DNA of 64,000 nt, taken from positions 154,439,592-154,503,591 of the forward strand of contig NC_134832.1 in assembly GCF_004210375.1 (NCBI RefSeq). The letters run 5' to 3'. Made by a program: the position numbers and the translations under genes. The notes beneath the pieces are model-generated. The model searched no databases and had not been told where the DNA came from. It worked only from the letters and a program-made list of their open reading frames with translations. The stretch's first letter is position 1; the number at the start of each line of letters is the position of its first letter. Shown piece after piece: positions 1 to 14,600 of this stretch. The stretch is from Tachypleus tridentatus. Lineage: Eukaryota > Arthropoda > Merostomata > Xiphosura > Limulidae.

Positions 1-1144
1 ATTACACTTTTACATAAACATTACATGCCAAAAATGAATGAAATAGAATATTGAAATTACAATTGAAACAAAATATGGAATAAATTAGAATTTATAAGAA
101 AGAAAAGTGTTCATTTAAATCACGTGAATATAGTGTCCCCAGACTATAGGTTAATCTTCTTTCTAGTCATTCTCAATATTTGTTCACAGTTAAATGTTTA
201 CCTATAGGCAAGTCTTGGTTTTACAGTTCAATATTATCTAAGTGTTCTTTAGGACTGTTATGTTGAAAGTTGCATTCTTTCCTCATATATCTGTGGTGTG
301 TTTATATGTAGACAGATGAAAATTGTCTCATCCTTGATGTAGCCACCACATTTATTTCACATACATCCATAAACAAACACTCATCCCTACCAAGAAAGAA
401 CACACCTATCATATTCCACTTGTATAACACATCATTAGACTAATAAGGAGGTCAAAAATATTATACTTAACAATTACACAATACCTACCACTAAATCTAC
501 CATCAAAAACCCACCCATTGTTTCTTAAAATCCTAACTGACAATGACCTTAAACAAAAACAAAATGATACTATAGACAATGACACATGTACACAAAACGT
601 GTGTCACCTGCTCATATTTAAACAAGGAAAAACACAATTTTCAACATAAGACTATCCTTTACATGTGCCAAAAATGTTGAATATTGGCAAGTAATGTGAC
701 ATTTGTTTTAAGTACGACATTATGTTAACATTTCTTTTACAAATACATTAAGAGCCATTTAGTAGTCATTCAAGTTATTTTTTCATTAAATAAAAATTTA
801 CATCACTATACAATTAAATGTTATACATACCAAGTCACAATATTAGACAGTGTGAACAGTTTAGTCATGTAATTCACATCAAATGAACCTTTCAGGTAAA
901 GAATTCCACAGGATATTAAAAGTATAAAAACTATGTTTGTGTGTCAAAAAAGTATAGTGATTTAAGTTTATGAACTAAACTTTAAAATTAAGCTTTCTAA
1001 TGAGTGAAAATAAAAGGTTGAAAAACACTGTGGAAAGACAAAAATAATGCTAACAATTAACAATAATAATATTTTTCACATTTAATTCTGGTGTTGAGTT
1101 ACAATTTTTTTTTTTAAGAAAACAAGGAACCAAAACATGCATAC
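1..1144. other. UTP14 intron, no feature seen
   Basis: AT-rich sequence downstream (in minus-strand sense) of the last visible UTP14 exon. I see no exon, repeat array or recognisable mobile element. The remaining UTP14 exons must lie to the left of the window. Confidence 0.5.
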
Positions 1145-1267
1145 TTCCTCCAGGCTCATGGCTTTCAGTGCTTCTTCCTCGGCTTGTGTTAGCTCTTTGT
1201 CCTGAGTGATAACATTTGAACTTTCACCAAGCATTTTGGCCACTTCCAGTTCCAGCGGAGTTTTAGT
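1145..1267 (-). CDS. UTP14: UTP14 coding exon 8, TPLE and MSLEE motifs
   Basis: Acceptor TTGTTATAG, donor GTATGC, 41 whole codons. Begins TKTPLELEVAKMLGESS and ends AEEEALKAMSLEE, the TPLExE and RAMSLEEA landmarks of Utp14. This is the last UTP14 exon in the window. Confidence 0.92.
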
Positions 1268-4200
1268 CTATAACAAAAATAGCTTTCATTATGAAAATGA
1301 GTGCAGTTTTTGTATTATCTTTGTTGTTGGTGTTAAAAGGGATTAACATAGTTGTGACTTTCCCTTGAAACAGTTAACTTATGTTTTAACTTGGAACAAA
1401 ACAGTCACAACCCAAGTAAATATGACAACAAAAACTTGGTGAAAAAACAAACACAGCCTAGCTTTAAGAACATTTCAGTCATCTTTGTTGAGTAGTGTCA
1501 ACTGTACAAATAGAAAGAACATTATAAAAAATAAAAATAACAAGTGTAATTATATTTATTTAGAGTGGTGAAGTCTGTAAGAGTTTCAGATATTTTTATA
1601 ATTAAAATTTATGCATTTCAATAGAAGTTTAATGTTAGGAAAAAAATGTAAAGCTAAGTTTTGGTTCAGTTTTAAAAGTATTTGAATTTTGTGGTAAACA
1701 AAATTATACACTCTCACCAGAAAAAAGGCATAAAACATTTGGAAATCAGTCTTGTCTGTAATCACCCAACTATTGAAAGTAATATAAAGTGCTAATACAT
1801 GCAACTTTATTATGAAATGTTGGAACACTTCTGCATGCAGTAAAACCACTACAGAGGTTGAATATCTTATATTAAAACAATTTTGGAGCCATAAAGTCAT
1901 TATAGTCCATGTTGTCACATCCAGCCATGCACTAACAGATTATAATAGACCTGTAGCATACCTTCAATTGCAAAGAGCTCTGACATTAAACTCTGATGTC
2001 CAAAGTATAATCCACTTCCCTGTTTACTTTCAATAATCTGTTTAACATTTGAGGGCAATAGTTCATACTACTTATTCCAATAGTCCAATCACACAGAATT
2101 CTATATGTACTGCATTCAGCAACTTGTACATCACAACTTAGTATGGAATCTCATGAATCCTAGTATCATTCTTTAACTGCTTGAGGTATGTGACAGTTCA
2201 AAAGATATGACATGAAAACATCCAGTGTACGTGCAGCTTGTTTCACTTTTCCAGCTGGAGATTTATGATGTATGAAGCACAAGGACAGATTATGACTTAG
2301 ATCTTTATGTTTGTGAACTCTCAACTGATACATCACATTAAACTTTGCTTCCCATTGCTGGGGTACAACTTGTTCCAAGTCTCTCTCCAGATGAACCTGG
2401 TACCCCAAGTTGATCCATATTTCTTCTTCCCTTTGTTATTATGTACAAGAAATAGCTCTGGCTTTTTAATATTAAACCTTAAATTAAACACATTTTAATG
2501 GTTTCATTGCATAAATATTTTGCATCAGAAAGAGTTGTTAATTACTTTACTGTTTCTTATGGTCTTAATTCCATTCTGGTAAGTGGTCAGCTGCTTGGGT
2601 CTTCCTTCTCCAAATTATTGTCCTGTACATCATTTCAGTTCCACTGCCTTCCTTTCACTGTATTCTCTGTCTTACTCTACATCATACCTGACATTTCCTA
2701 TGCTCTTCTCACTGCACATCCTTCTTACTACCTCTCCAAACCATCTCCTCTTCATGTCTTCACTTACTGCTCTTCTTCCCAAAATCCATCGTGACATTTT
2801 CATCTTTTCTTTATACATAACTTTCCTGTGTTCTTATAATAGCCCATGTTTCTGCTCTGTAAAGAAATGGTCTAACCACTGCTTGTAAAGTTTGTTTGAA
2901 GCTTCTGTAGTGTTTTCTTGTTAACTATCACCACCAAGACTTCCCTCTTTTTATCACATCTAACTGCTACTCCTTCCCTTATTACCACTTCACAGCAACC
3001 ACTGTTCCTCACTAATGTTTGACCACTAATAAAGATTGCTGCCACTTTCTTTAAAAACTTTTCCTGCAGCTGGTGGGCTACAAATACAGTTCTTATCACC
3101 AAAAACCATTTTATAACCATCACCTAGCATTGCTTTTATGAATGTAAAACGTTCTGTAACCATCAACTAGTATTAATTTCATTACCCACTTTGTAACCAA
3201 CACCTAATATAATTTTCATTACCTACTTTGTAACCATCACCTAGTATATCTTTCAACAATGTAAAACATCTTGTAACCATCACCTATACAGACCAATATA
3301 AGATTACTTTAATAAACCATATCACTTGTTTTTAGATGTTACTATTACTAAGATTGAAATAGAATTACTTGAACATAATTGTTATAAATTTAAGGTTTTA
3401 TTAACTAATAGTAATTAAAATACAAAATCAGTTCATTACAAAACTGGGTCAACAGATTGTTACACAAAAACAACTGTTGATGTTAGAACTGATAAACACA
3501 CATGGGGTGGTGGTATTAGGAATATTTAGGATTATTTTGTCACACTTGAATGTTACCGGTAACATCGTATATGAAGAAAGAAATGAAAACAAAACTTCTG
3601 TAATGTTCTCACCTGGAATCTTTTTACAAATGTTGCTGCTGGCACTAAACTAAAGCTTGGTTGTTTTAAAGGGTAGACAATTTGTTCTGCCTGAAAAAAG
3701 CCAAAGATATTAACATGTATAGCTGTCTTATATTACAATCATTTTAATGTTTGTGATGTTTATAAAAGTATAGAAATTAAACAAGCAAATTGATCTGGCA
3801 AATAATTTTAGTATCACTACAGTAATAAACAAATATAGATTTCTTCAATACCATATAAGGTGTGGTCAACAACCCACATTACAGACAATACTTAGTCCAG
3901 TAATCTAAATACATCAGTAATGCTAGAAACTTTCACTTCAGCAAATTTCACATTATACTTATTTGTTTAAAGTTTTAAAGCCCATTTATTAGCTACTCAT
4001 TAGAAACTGATGCAAAATCAATAACTACATAACATGTAGAAATACACATTACTGAATTAGCAGAAAACAAAGCAATATGCATAAATCTTTAAAGTAAGTA
4101 CTTAAAAAAAAACATTTTAATGGGACCAAACAATTTAGTATCACTGTCTCAGAATGGCTTGTATGGGCATTAACACCTTTACTACTAAAACAGAGAACAA

Positions 4201-7200
4201 TGTTTTGACCTTGCCAGGTCATCTTCAAGTTCTCTGCTTTATTAGTAATAGTGTTAATACCCATACCAGCCATTCTGAAATACATTTTTATTTCAAGTGG
4301 GTTTCTTGTCCTCAAGAATACCACTATCTATTCGATATGCATAAATGTTTCAGTGTAAGTTTAATGTGAGTGTTAAATTTATTTTGAGAAGCAATAGCTT
4401 ATTGCAAGTTTGTGTACATAACTGTTTACTAATTGTGCATAAGTAGTTCACTAGTTTTGAAATGATTGTTATACTCTTGTGTCATGTTCCTACAACTTCC
4501 AAGTTTCTCTCACTGTTTTAATTGAGTATTACTGCACTATAATATCTCATGGTGTGTAGAATATTCTAGGCCTTTGTCTGGGTATAATACATTTTGAAAC
4601 TTTAGTTTGAGAGATGGTTGGATATAGTTGGGAGTTTAGCCATAAAGAATGTTTAGCAGTAATTTCTAAAGTTTGATCCTAAATTTCAACTGTCAATCTG
4701 CTGTCTTCTTCAAAGAAATTCTAAGAACTGTTTCTGTGTTGGTTTTGACCAGAACTTGATTGTAGATATTCTAGATGGGGTTGTTCCTCCCATTAAAACC
4801 TTCATCAACTAGCAGTTGGAATATGTTACTGACTTCCATGTTAGGTTACCTGTTGTCAGTTAGGTGAATAGTGTAGAAGGTTTCTTGTATCTTTCTTTTT
4901 CTCATCTGAAACTAAAATCCTATCGTTTTCCTCTTATTCTAATTTAGTGTATATTTTTCTCTGACAACGTGGGTTATTTTACACAGATCAGTATTTTACA
5001 GTTCTCTGTGGTTATTACGTTCCTTCATTCTAGGTTTTGCTGATCTAAATATTATAACACAAATGTTTAGTCTAAGTAACTTAAGTCTCACAACATTCTA
5101 TGTTTATTATTTTTTTCTTATACTGACCTTCCCATTGTCCCTAACTAATATTACACACCTTGCATTGACATGGTGCACGTAAACTCATTATCATATCCAT
5201 TAATATAAAACTGACCTTTAGCCTTTATAAAGTGACCCTTGTCATGGCTACATTTAGTGAATTACTATAATGTAATATAAAATAACATTTAAATTATTAT
5301 ACATTACATATGTATGTATATAGGTTATTACTATTTAGAAACATTATTAAACTTTTTAAATAAAGAACAATAAATAAAGAAATAGAGCAAACCTGTCTTA
5401 CCTACAACCCTTAAACTCAGTTGCTGCTGGACATAGGCTGCTAGCTAAGCCTTTTCAAATTTTACACATGAAGGATATCAAATAAACTTTAAGGTTTTAT
5501 GTGTACAGTTGAGTAGCCAAACAAATCATAAAAAAACTATATTGATACCATACAATTCCACTACAATTCATTACGCTTAATAATAAGGTTATATTTACAT
5601 CCAACAAAAATATGAAACTTCTAGCAAACAAAACACACAACTTACCTCCTTGAAATCGTAGTCAGAAAGAACATGTTAGCCTTTTCACAGATTGAAGTAG
5701 CTAAGAAAACCACTAGAGAGAGCATTCTAAGCTGATGATTGGTTATTCACATCATATATTAAAGAAATATAAGGACCATTTCCAAAAATGGAAGGAGATG
5801 AAAGGACCAATGTGTTTGATTTAGTACACAGACCATATCTCAGCAAAATAAAAAGATACAAGTTTCTTATTTATATTCTAGTTTGTCAATATTGGTAATT
5901 TGTGTTCCTAATTTGTGCAAAAACTAATATACTTAGTATTTTGACACCTAATTTTAACTAATGCTGCATTCAACATACCACGACTCACAAAAATTGATAT
6001 TTACGTGTTCTTGAAAATTAAGAAATTAATTCAGACATAGTATTAAAGTTTCAGTTATAATCTGTAACTTGATACCAAACTTATTGACATAAATTCAAAA
6101 ACACAGTAGTTCAATAAAATTTTAAATGTAAGTCAATAAATAAGATCACATGGCCTTCAACCTGTGACCAGTTGCAAAAGGGTTAGCTCTTTGATACAAA
6201 TGATGCAAACTCTGTCTAAAGCCAATGATTTCTTTGTTCGCAAGTTTTATTTGAAAATATGTGTAATACTATTTTTGGAAGAATTCTGCTGTTTTGTCTG
6301 TCTCTTTACCATAAATATAACAAAATATGTTTGAGTAACAACCTCTTGTTGCCTCTTGTTATTTATTGAATAAATAACATTGAAAAAATAATAATGTGAT
6401 AATGTGAAATTCCACAAACAAGCAAATGCTATATCTATATATAACAATTCTGCTAACTGTTTATATGATAACGGTGTGTTTCTCATGGGTTCTGAAATGA
6501 TCAATATGACTATGTCGCAACTGGTCTATAGAAATCTACAGCCAGTGGTTATTAACATTTTAAACATAGTAAAATGTGACCCAGTTTCAACTAAATTGAT
6601 TCAGTTATGTAAAAAAGTACATTATGTTTTGTAAACAATCTATAAGTGGTGAATAAAAATGCATATTTCCTAATTCAGCACATAGAAATTACAGTAGAAC
6701 AATAAAATCAAGACCATAAAGCTATTGCAGCCCTGTGTTACAAACATTCTAATTTCTCATGACATTTCCTGAGGAACATGACTCATTGGAAAGAGACCAA
6801 TCTTCAAAAAAGACAATGATCCCACACATTCAACAAATGATGTTTTGGTAGTAAAGGGGCAAATGGAACACTTATAAACATGGTTTGGAACAAAGCCTCA
6901 GTATGAAAACTCTTAAAGCTGTAGGCAATAAACACTGATAAAACAATACTGTTGAATTATGGAGAACAATGACAAACACTTGAACAATGTTCCACCACTG
7001 TACACTGAAATAATGTAGAGCAGAATCAAGTAAAGACCGGTGTAAAACAAAGGTCCACATGTTAATACTAATGACTTTTTATGACAATCTTTAATAAATT
7101 TACCATTTACCTGATATTCTTTATTGTTTGCAACTCTTGTTTGTATATATACACCATGTATATTTCCATGACTGTACACAAGTTTTAAGCTGTACATGTA

Positions 7201-8568
7201 GATAAAGTAATTGTGTATATATACATGACTGTACACAAGTTTTAAGCTGTACATGTAGATAAAGTAATTGTGTATATATACATGACTGTACACAAGTTTT
7301 AAGCTGTACATGTAGATAAAGTAATTGTGTATATATACATGACTGCACACAAGTTAAGCTGTACATGTAGATAAAGTAATTGTGTATATATACATGACTG
7401 TACACAAGTTTTAAGCTGTACATGTAGATAAAGTAATTGTATAGATTTAAGAACTAGGTATACTACTTTAAAACAACACAGTATCTGATAACCTTATCAA
7501 CACTCAAGAACTATGTTCACTTAGTAATCAAGATGTTTTTCATGCTGCACTATTTGAAACTTTGCTGAGTTCAAAACTTTACTCACAAATCTATTCTTCT
7601 CCACAACAGGGTCCCATTTGGAAAGGTCTTTCTTCACTTTCTCGAAAGCCAAGCTACGTTTTATCTGGAAAAATATACATGAGAGGAAAAAATTTACATT
7701 ATTGTTTGTTATTCTTATTTCAAGATATTCTATCTCATAAATCTATATAAGTATAATACTGTCTTTTGTATATCTACATAACCACTAACACTAATAAGGG
7801 TGTAGATGGATATTCATCAAAACTGATATGGATGCTCTATGGGGAGATATACACAAATTCTCAGTTTTCCATTTTTAGGATTTTATTCCATTCTTTTACC
7901 ACTACTTCACTCCCTGTTAATAAATCTTCAACTTTGACATGAAGGTTTGTTGGGTCCACATAGATATATATGTAAGTTTGCAGTTTCAAATTTTGTGTTT
8001 GTAGTTTTTATGGGTGTTTTATTTTAAAATTACATATAAGGAAAGCAATTTTTCTTGTCCTAAGATAACTTTTTTTTAAAGTGAACTTACATAAATTCCT
8101 TCCAGGGGATGGGTATTTCAGTCAGTATATAATAAAATCCATTTCAGATAGAAAAAATCAGTTAAAGGTTCCCACGTTTTAACAGACACAGTAGTCACAG
8201 AATACATGAAGGAAATGATATTAAACAAATTATGGTTAAAGCAACTTTTGTTAAAATTAACTGAAATCTTCATATTAAAAAAATCTATATACAATACACC
8301 TGTTTGTCCTTCCCAACATACGTTGAAGTATCCAATAACATGTTACATTAATACATTATACATGTATAAACAACAATTAATGCTAAATCTCCCAATACAA
8401 AAGGAAGCAAAATATATTTTTGGAAAACAAGAACATACAATGTGAACACAAAAATCTTAAATACATTCTAGAGAATTTCTACAGCCTTTTTAACACATCA
8501 TTTTCAACATGAGTAACTACCAATTACTCTCATAAAACATGTCACCAAAAATTACCTAACATATTTAA

Positions 8569-8608
<40 letters not shown>

Positions 8609-11600
8609 TGTAAAACAAATATTCTTAACTGGCTACCTGATATAAAACCTAGTCATTGTGGGTGCACATGATTTGTAAAGTTTTATCCACAAATGGTTAA
8701 TTACTTAAATCTTTAGATCCATAGTTTATCAATATAACTATTGAAACACATGTATACAACTGTGTACATATTTCTAGTATGCAAGTTTTATCTATGATAA
8801 ATTTGTAAGACTGAATAATTATTAGCTCAGAAAAATAAGAGATAAAGAAAATTTGACAAACAATTGTAAAGTGAAAACAAAATAAATTAAATGTTAAAGT
8901 AGCTATAAGTGTACTAAATTAATTAAGTTGTGAATTATATTAAAACAGGATAACATTAAAGCACCCTCGCTAACTCTACAAGCAACAGGCAGGACTGGTC
9001 CATTGAAGTCTACGTTCTGCCATGTTTATACTACCAAAAATACTTGTGAAACAACTTATCCACATACCCTCTCAACTTGAGCTGTTGGGAGTGGAGAATC
9101 TAAGGTCTTACTCTTCCTGGCAGCTGACCGAAGTTGTTTTTTAATAGTAGTGTGGCTCGATATTTGTTTAAGGCTAGATAAAAGTTCATGAAGTTTCACT
9201 CTATCTTTATTTGCTGGAAAAAAGAAATATGAGCACTGAATGACAGGAAATAAGTATTAATACAACAGTCTGAAGTATATACATACACCACACTGAATGA
9301 CAGAAAATAAGTATTAATACAACAGTCTGAAGTACATACATACACCACACTGAATGACAGGAAATAAGTATTAATACAACACTCTGAAGTATATACATAC
9401 ACCACACTGAATGACAGGAAATAAGTATTAATACAACAGTCTGAAGTATATACATACACCACACTGAATGACAGGAAATAAGTATTAATACAACAGTAGA
9501 AGTATATACATACACCACACTGAATGACAGAAAATAAGTATTAATACAATAGTCTGAAATATATACATACACCATACTGAATGACAGGAAATAAGTATTA
9601 ATACAACAGTCTGAAGTATATACATACACCACACTGAATGACAGGAAATAAGTATTAATACAATAGTCTGAAGTATATACATACACCATACTGAATGACA
9701 GGAAATAAGTATTAATACAACACTCTGAAATATATACATACACCACACTGAATGACAGGAAATAAGTATTAATAACAACAGTCTGAAGTATATACATACC
9801 ACACTGAATGACAGGAAATAAGTATTAATAACAACAGTCTGAAGTATATACATACCACACTGAATGACAGTAAATAAGAATAATACAACAGTCTGAAGTA
9901 TATACATACACCATACTGAATGACAGGAAATAAGTATTAATACAACAGTCTGAAGTATATACATAAACCACACTGAATGACAGGAAATAAATATTAATAC
10001 AACAGTCTGAAGTATATACATACACCATACTGAATGACAGAAAATAAGTATTAATACAATAGTCTGAAATATATACATACACCATACTGAATGACAGGAA
10101 ATAAGTATTAATACAACAGTCTGAAGTATATACATACACCACACTGAATGACAGGAAATAAGTATTAATACAATAGTCTGAAGTATATACATACACCATA
10201 CTGAATGACAGGAAATAAGTATTAATACAACACTCTGAAGTATATACATACACCACACTGAATGACAGGAAATAAGTATTAATACAACACTCTGAAGTAT
10301 ATACATACACCACACTGAATGACAGGAAATAAGTATTAATAACAACAGTCTGAAGTATATACATACCACACTGAATGACAGGAAATAAGTATTAATAACA
10401 ACAGTCTGAAGTATATACATACCACACTGAATGACAGTAAATAAGAATAATACAACAGTCTGAAGTATATACATACACCACACTGAATGACAGGAAATAA
10501 GTATTAATACAACAGTCTGAAGTATATACGTGCACCACACTGAATGACAGGAAATAAGTATTAATACAACAGTCTGAAGTATATACATACACCACACTGA
10601 ATGACAGGAAATAAGTATTAATACAACAGTCTGAAGTATATACATACACCACACTGAATGACAGGAAATAAGTATTAATACAACAGTCTGAAGTATATAC
10701 ATACCACACTGAATGACAGGAAATAAGTATTAATACAACACTCTGAAGTATATACATACACCACACTGAATGACAGGAAATAAGTATTAATACAACAGTC
10801 TGAAGTATATACATACACCACACTGAATGACAGGAAATAAGTATTAATACAACAGTCTGAAGTATATACATACACCACACTGAATGACAGGAAATAAGTA
10901 TTAATACAACACTCTGAAGTATATACATACACCACACTGAATGACAGGAAATAAGTATTAATAACAACAGTCTGAAGTATATACATACCACACTGAATGA
11001 CAGGAAATAAGTATTAATAACAACAGTCTGAAGTATATACATACCACACTGAATGACAGTAAATAAGAATAATACAACAGTCTGAAGTATATACATACAC
11101 CACACTGAATGACAGGAAATAAGTATTAATACAACAGTCTGAAGTATATACGTGCACCACACTGAATGACAGGAAATAAGTATTAATACAACAGTCTGAA
11201 GTATATACATACACCACACTGAATGACAGGAAATAAGTATTAATACAACAGTCTGAAGTATATACATACACCACACTGAATGACAGGAAATAAGTATTAA
11301 TAACAACAGTCTGAAGTATATACATACCACACTGAATGACAGGAAATAAGTATTAATACAACACTCTGAAGTATATACATACACCACACTGAATGACAGG
11401 AAATAAGTATTAATACAACAGTCTGAAGTATATACATACACCACACTGAATGACAGGAAATAAGTATTAATACAACAGTCTGAAGTATATACATACACCA
11501 CACTGAATGACAGGAAATAAGTATTAATACAACAGTCTGAAGTATATACATACACCACACTGAATGACAGGAAATAAGTATTAATACAACAGTCTGAAGT

Positions 11601-14600
11601 ATATACATAAACCACACTGAATGACAGGAAATAAGTATTAATACAACAGTCTGAAGTATATACATACACCATACTGAATGACAGGAAATAAGTATTAATA
11701 CAACAGTCTGAAGTATATACATAAACCACACTGAATGACAGGAAATAAGTATTAATACAACAGTCTGAAGTATATACATACACCATACTGAATGACAGAA
11801 AATAAGTATTAATACAATAGTCTGAAATATATACATACACCATACTGAATGACAGGAAATAAGTATTAATACAACAGTCTGAAGTATATACATACACCAC
11901 ACTGAATGACAGGAAATAAGTATTAATGCAATAGTCTGAAGTATATACATACACCATACTGAATGACAGGAAATAAGTATTAATACAACACTCTGAAGTA
12001 TATACATACACCACACTGAATGACAGGAAATAAGTATTAATACAACACTCTGAAGTATATACATACACCACACTGAATGACAGGAAATAAGTATTAATAA
12101 CAACAGTCTGAAGTATATACATACCACACTGAATGACAGGAAATAAGTATTAATAACAACAGTCTGAAGTATATACATACCACACTGAATGACAGTAAAT
12201 AAGAATAATACAACAGTCTGAAGTATATACATACACCACACTGAATGACAGGAAATAAGTATTAATACAACAGTCTGAAGTATATACGTGCACCACACTG
12301 AATGACAAGAAATAAGTATTAATACAACAGTCTGAAGTATATACATACACCACACTGAATGACAGGAAATAAGTATTAATACAACAGTCTGAAGTATATA
12401 CATACACCACACTGAATGACAGGAAATAAGTATTAATAACAACAGTCTGAAGTATATACATACCACACTGAATGACAGTAAATAAGAATAATACAACAGT
12501 CTGAAGTATATACATACACCACACTGAATGACAGGAAATAAGTATTAATACAACAGTCTGAAGTATATACATACACCACATTGAATGACAGGAAATAAGT
12601 ATTAATAACAACAGTCTGAAGTATATACTTACACCACACTGAATGACAGGAAATAAGTATTAATACAACAGTCTGAAGTATATACATACACCACACTGAA
12701 TGACAGGAAATAAGTATTAATACAACAGTCTGAAGTATATACATACACCACACTGAATGACAGGAAATAAGTATTAATAACAACAGTCTGAAGTATATAC
12801 ATACCACACTGAATGACAGGAAATAAGTATTAATAACAACAGTCTGAAGTATATACATACACCACACTGAATGACAGGAAATAAGTATTAATACAACAGT
12901 CTAAAGTATATACTTACACCACACTGAATGACAGGAAATAAGTATTAATACAACAGTCTGAAGTATATACATACACCACACTGAATGACAGGAAATAAGT
13001 ATTAATACAACAGTCTGAAGTATATACTTACACCACACTGAATGACAGGAAATAAGTATTAATAACAACAGTCAGGAAGTATATACATACACCACACTGA
13101 ATGACAGGAAATAAGTATTAATACAACAGTCTGAAGTATATACTTACACCACACTGAATGACAGGAAATAAGTATTAATAACAACAGTCTGAAGTATATA
13201 CTTACACCACACTGAATGACAGGAAATAAGTATTAATAACAACAGTCTGAAGTATATACTTACACCACACTGAATGACAGGAAATAAGTATTAATACAAC
13301 AGTCTGAAGTATATACATACACCACACTGAATGACAGGAAATAAGTATTAATACAACAGTCTGAAGTATATACATACACCACACTGAATGACAGGAAATA
13401 AGTATTAATACAACACTCTGAAGTATATACATACACCACACTGAATGACAGGAAATAAGTATTAATACAACAGTCTGAAGTATATACATACACCACACTG
13501 AATGACAGGAAATAAGTATTAATACAACAGTCTGAAGTATATACATACACCACACTGAATGACAGGAAATAAGTATTAATACAACAGTCTGAAGTATATA
13601 CATACACCACACTGAATGACAGGAAATAAGTATTAATACAACAGTCTGAAGTATATACATACACCACACTGAATGACAGGAAATAAGTATTAATACAACA
13701 GTCTGAAGTATATACATACACCACACTGAATGACAGGAAATAAGTATTAATACAACAGTCTGAAGTATATACATACACCACACTGAATGACAGGAAATAA
13801 GTATTAATACAATAGTCTGAAGTATATACATACACCACACTGAATGACAGGAAATAAGTATTAATACAACACTCTGAAGTATATACATACACCACACTGA
13901 ATGACAGGAAATAATTATTAATAACAACAGTCTGAAGTATATACATACCACACTGAATGACAGGAAATAAGTATTAATAACAACAGTCTGAAGTATATAC
14001 ATACCACACTGAATGACAGTAAATAAGAATAATACAACAGTCTGAAGTATATACATACACCACACTGAATGACAGGAAATAAGTATTAATACAACAGTCT
14101 GAAGTATATACGTGCACCACACTGAATGACAGGAAATAAGTATTAATACAACAGTCTGAAGTATATACATACACCACACTGAATGACAGGAAATAAGTAT
14201 TAATACAACAGTCTGAAGTATATACATACACCACACTGAATGACAGGAAATAAGTATTAATAACAACAGTCTGAAGTATATACATACCACACTGAATGAC
14301 AGTAAATAAGAATAACACAACAGTCTGAAGTATATACATACACCACACTGAATGACAGGAAATAAGTATTAATACAACACTCTGAAGCATATACATACAC
14401 CACACTGAATGACAGGAAATAAGTATTAATACAACAGTCTGAAGTATATACATACACCACACTGAATGACAGGAAATAAGTATTAATACAACAGTCTGAA
14501 GTATATACATACACCACACTGAATGACAGGAAATAAGTATTAATACAACAGTCTGAAGTATATACATACACTACACTGAATGACAGGAAATAAGTATTAA

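Noticed and set aside
1586-2888. Short open frames of 60-110 codons
   Set aside because: No recognisable product. Those near 2.6-2.9 kb are antisense to the LINE remnant.
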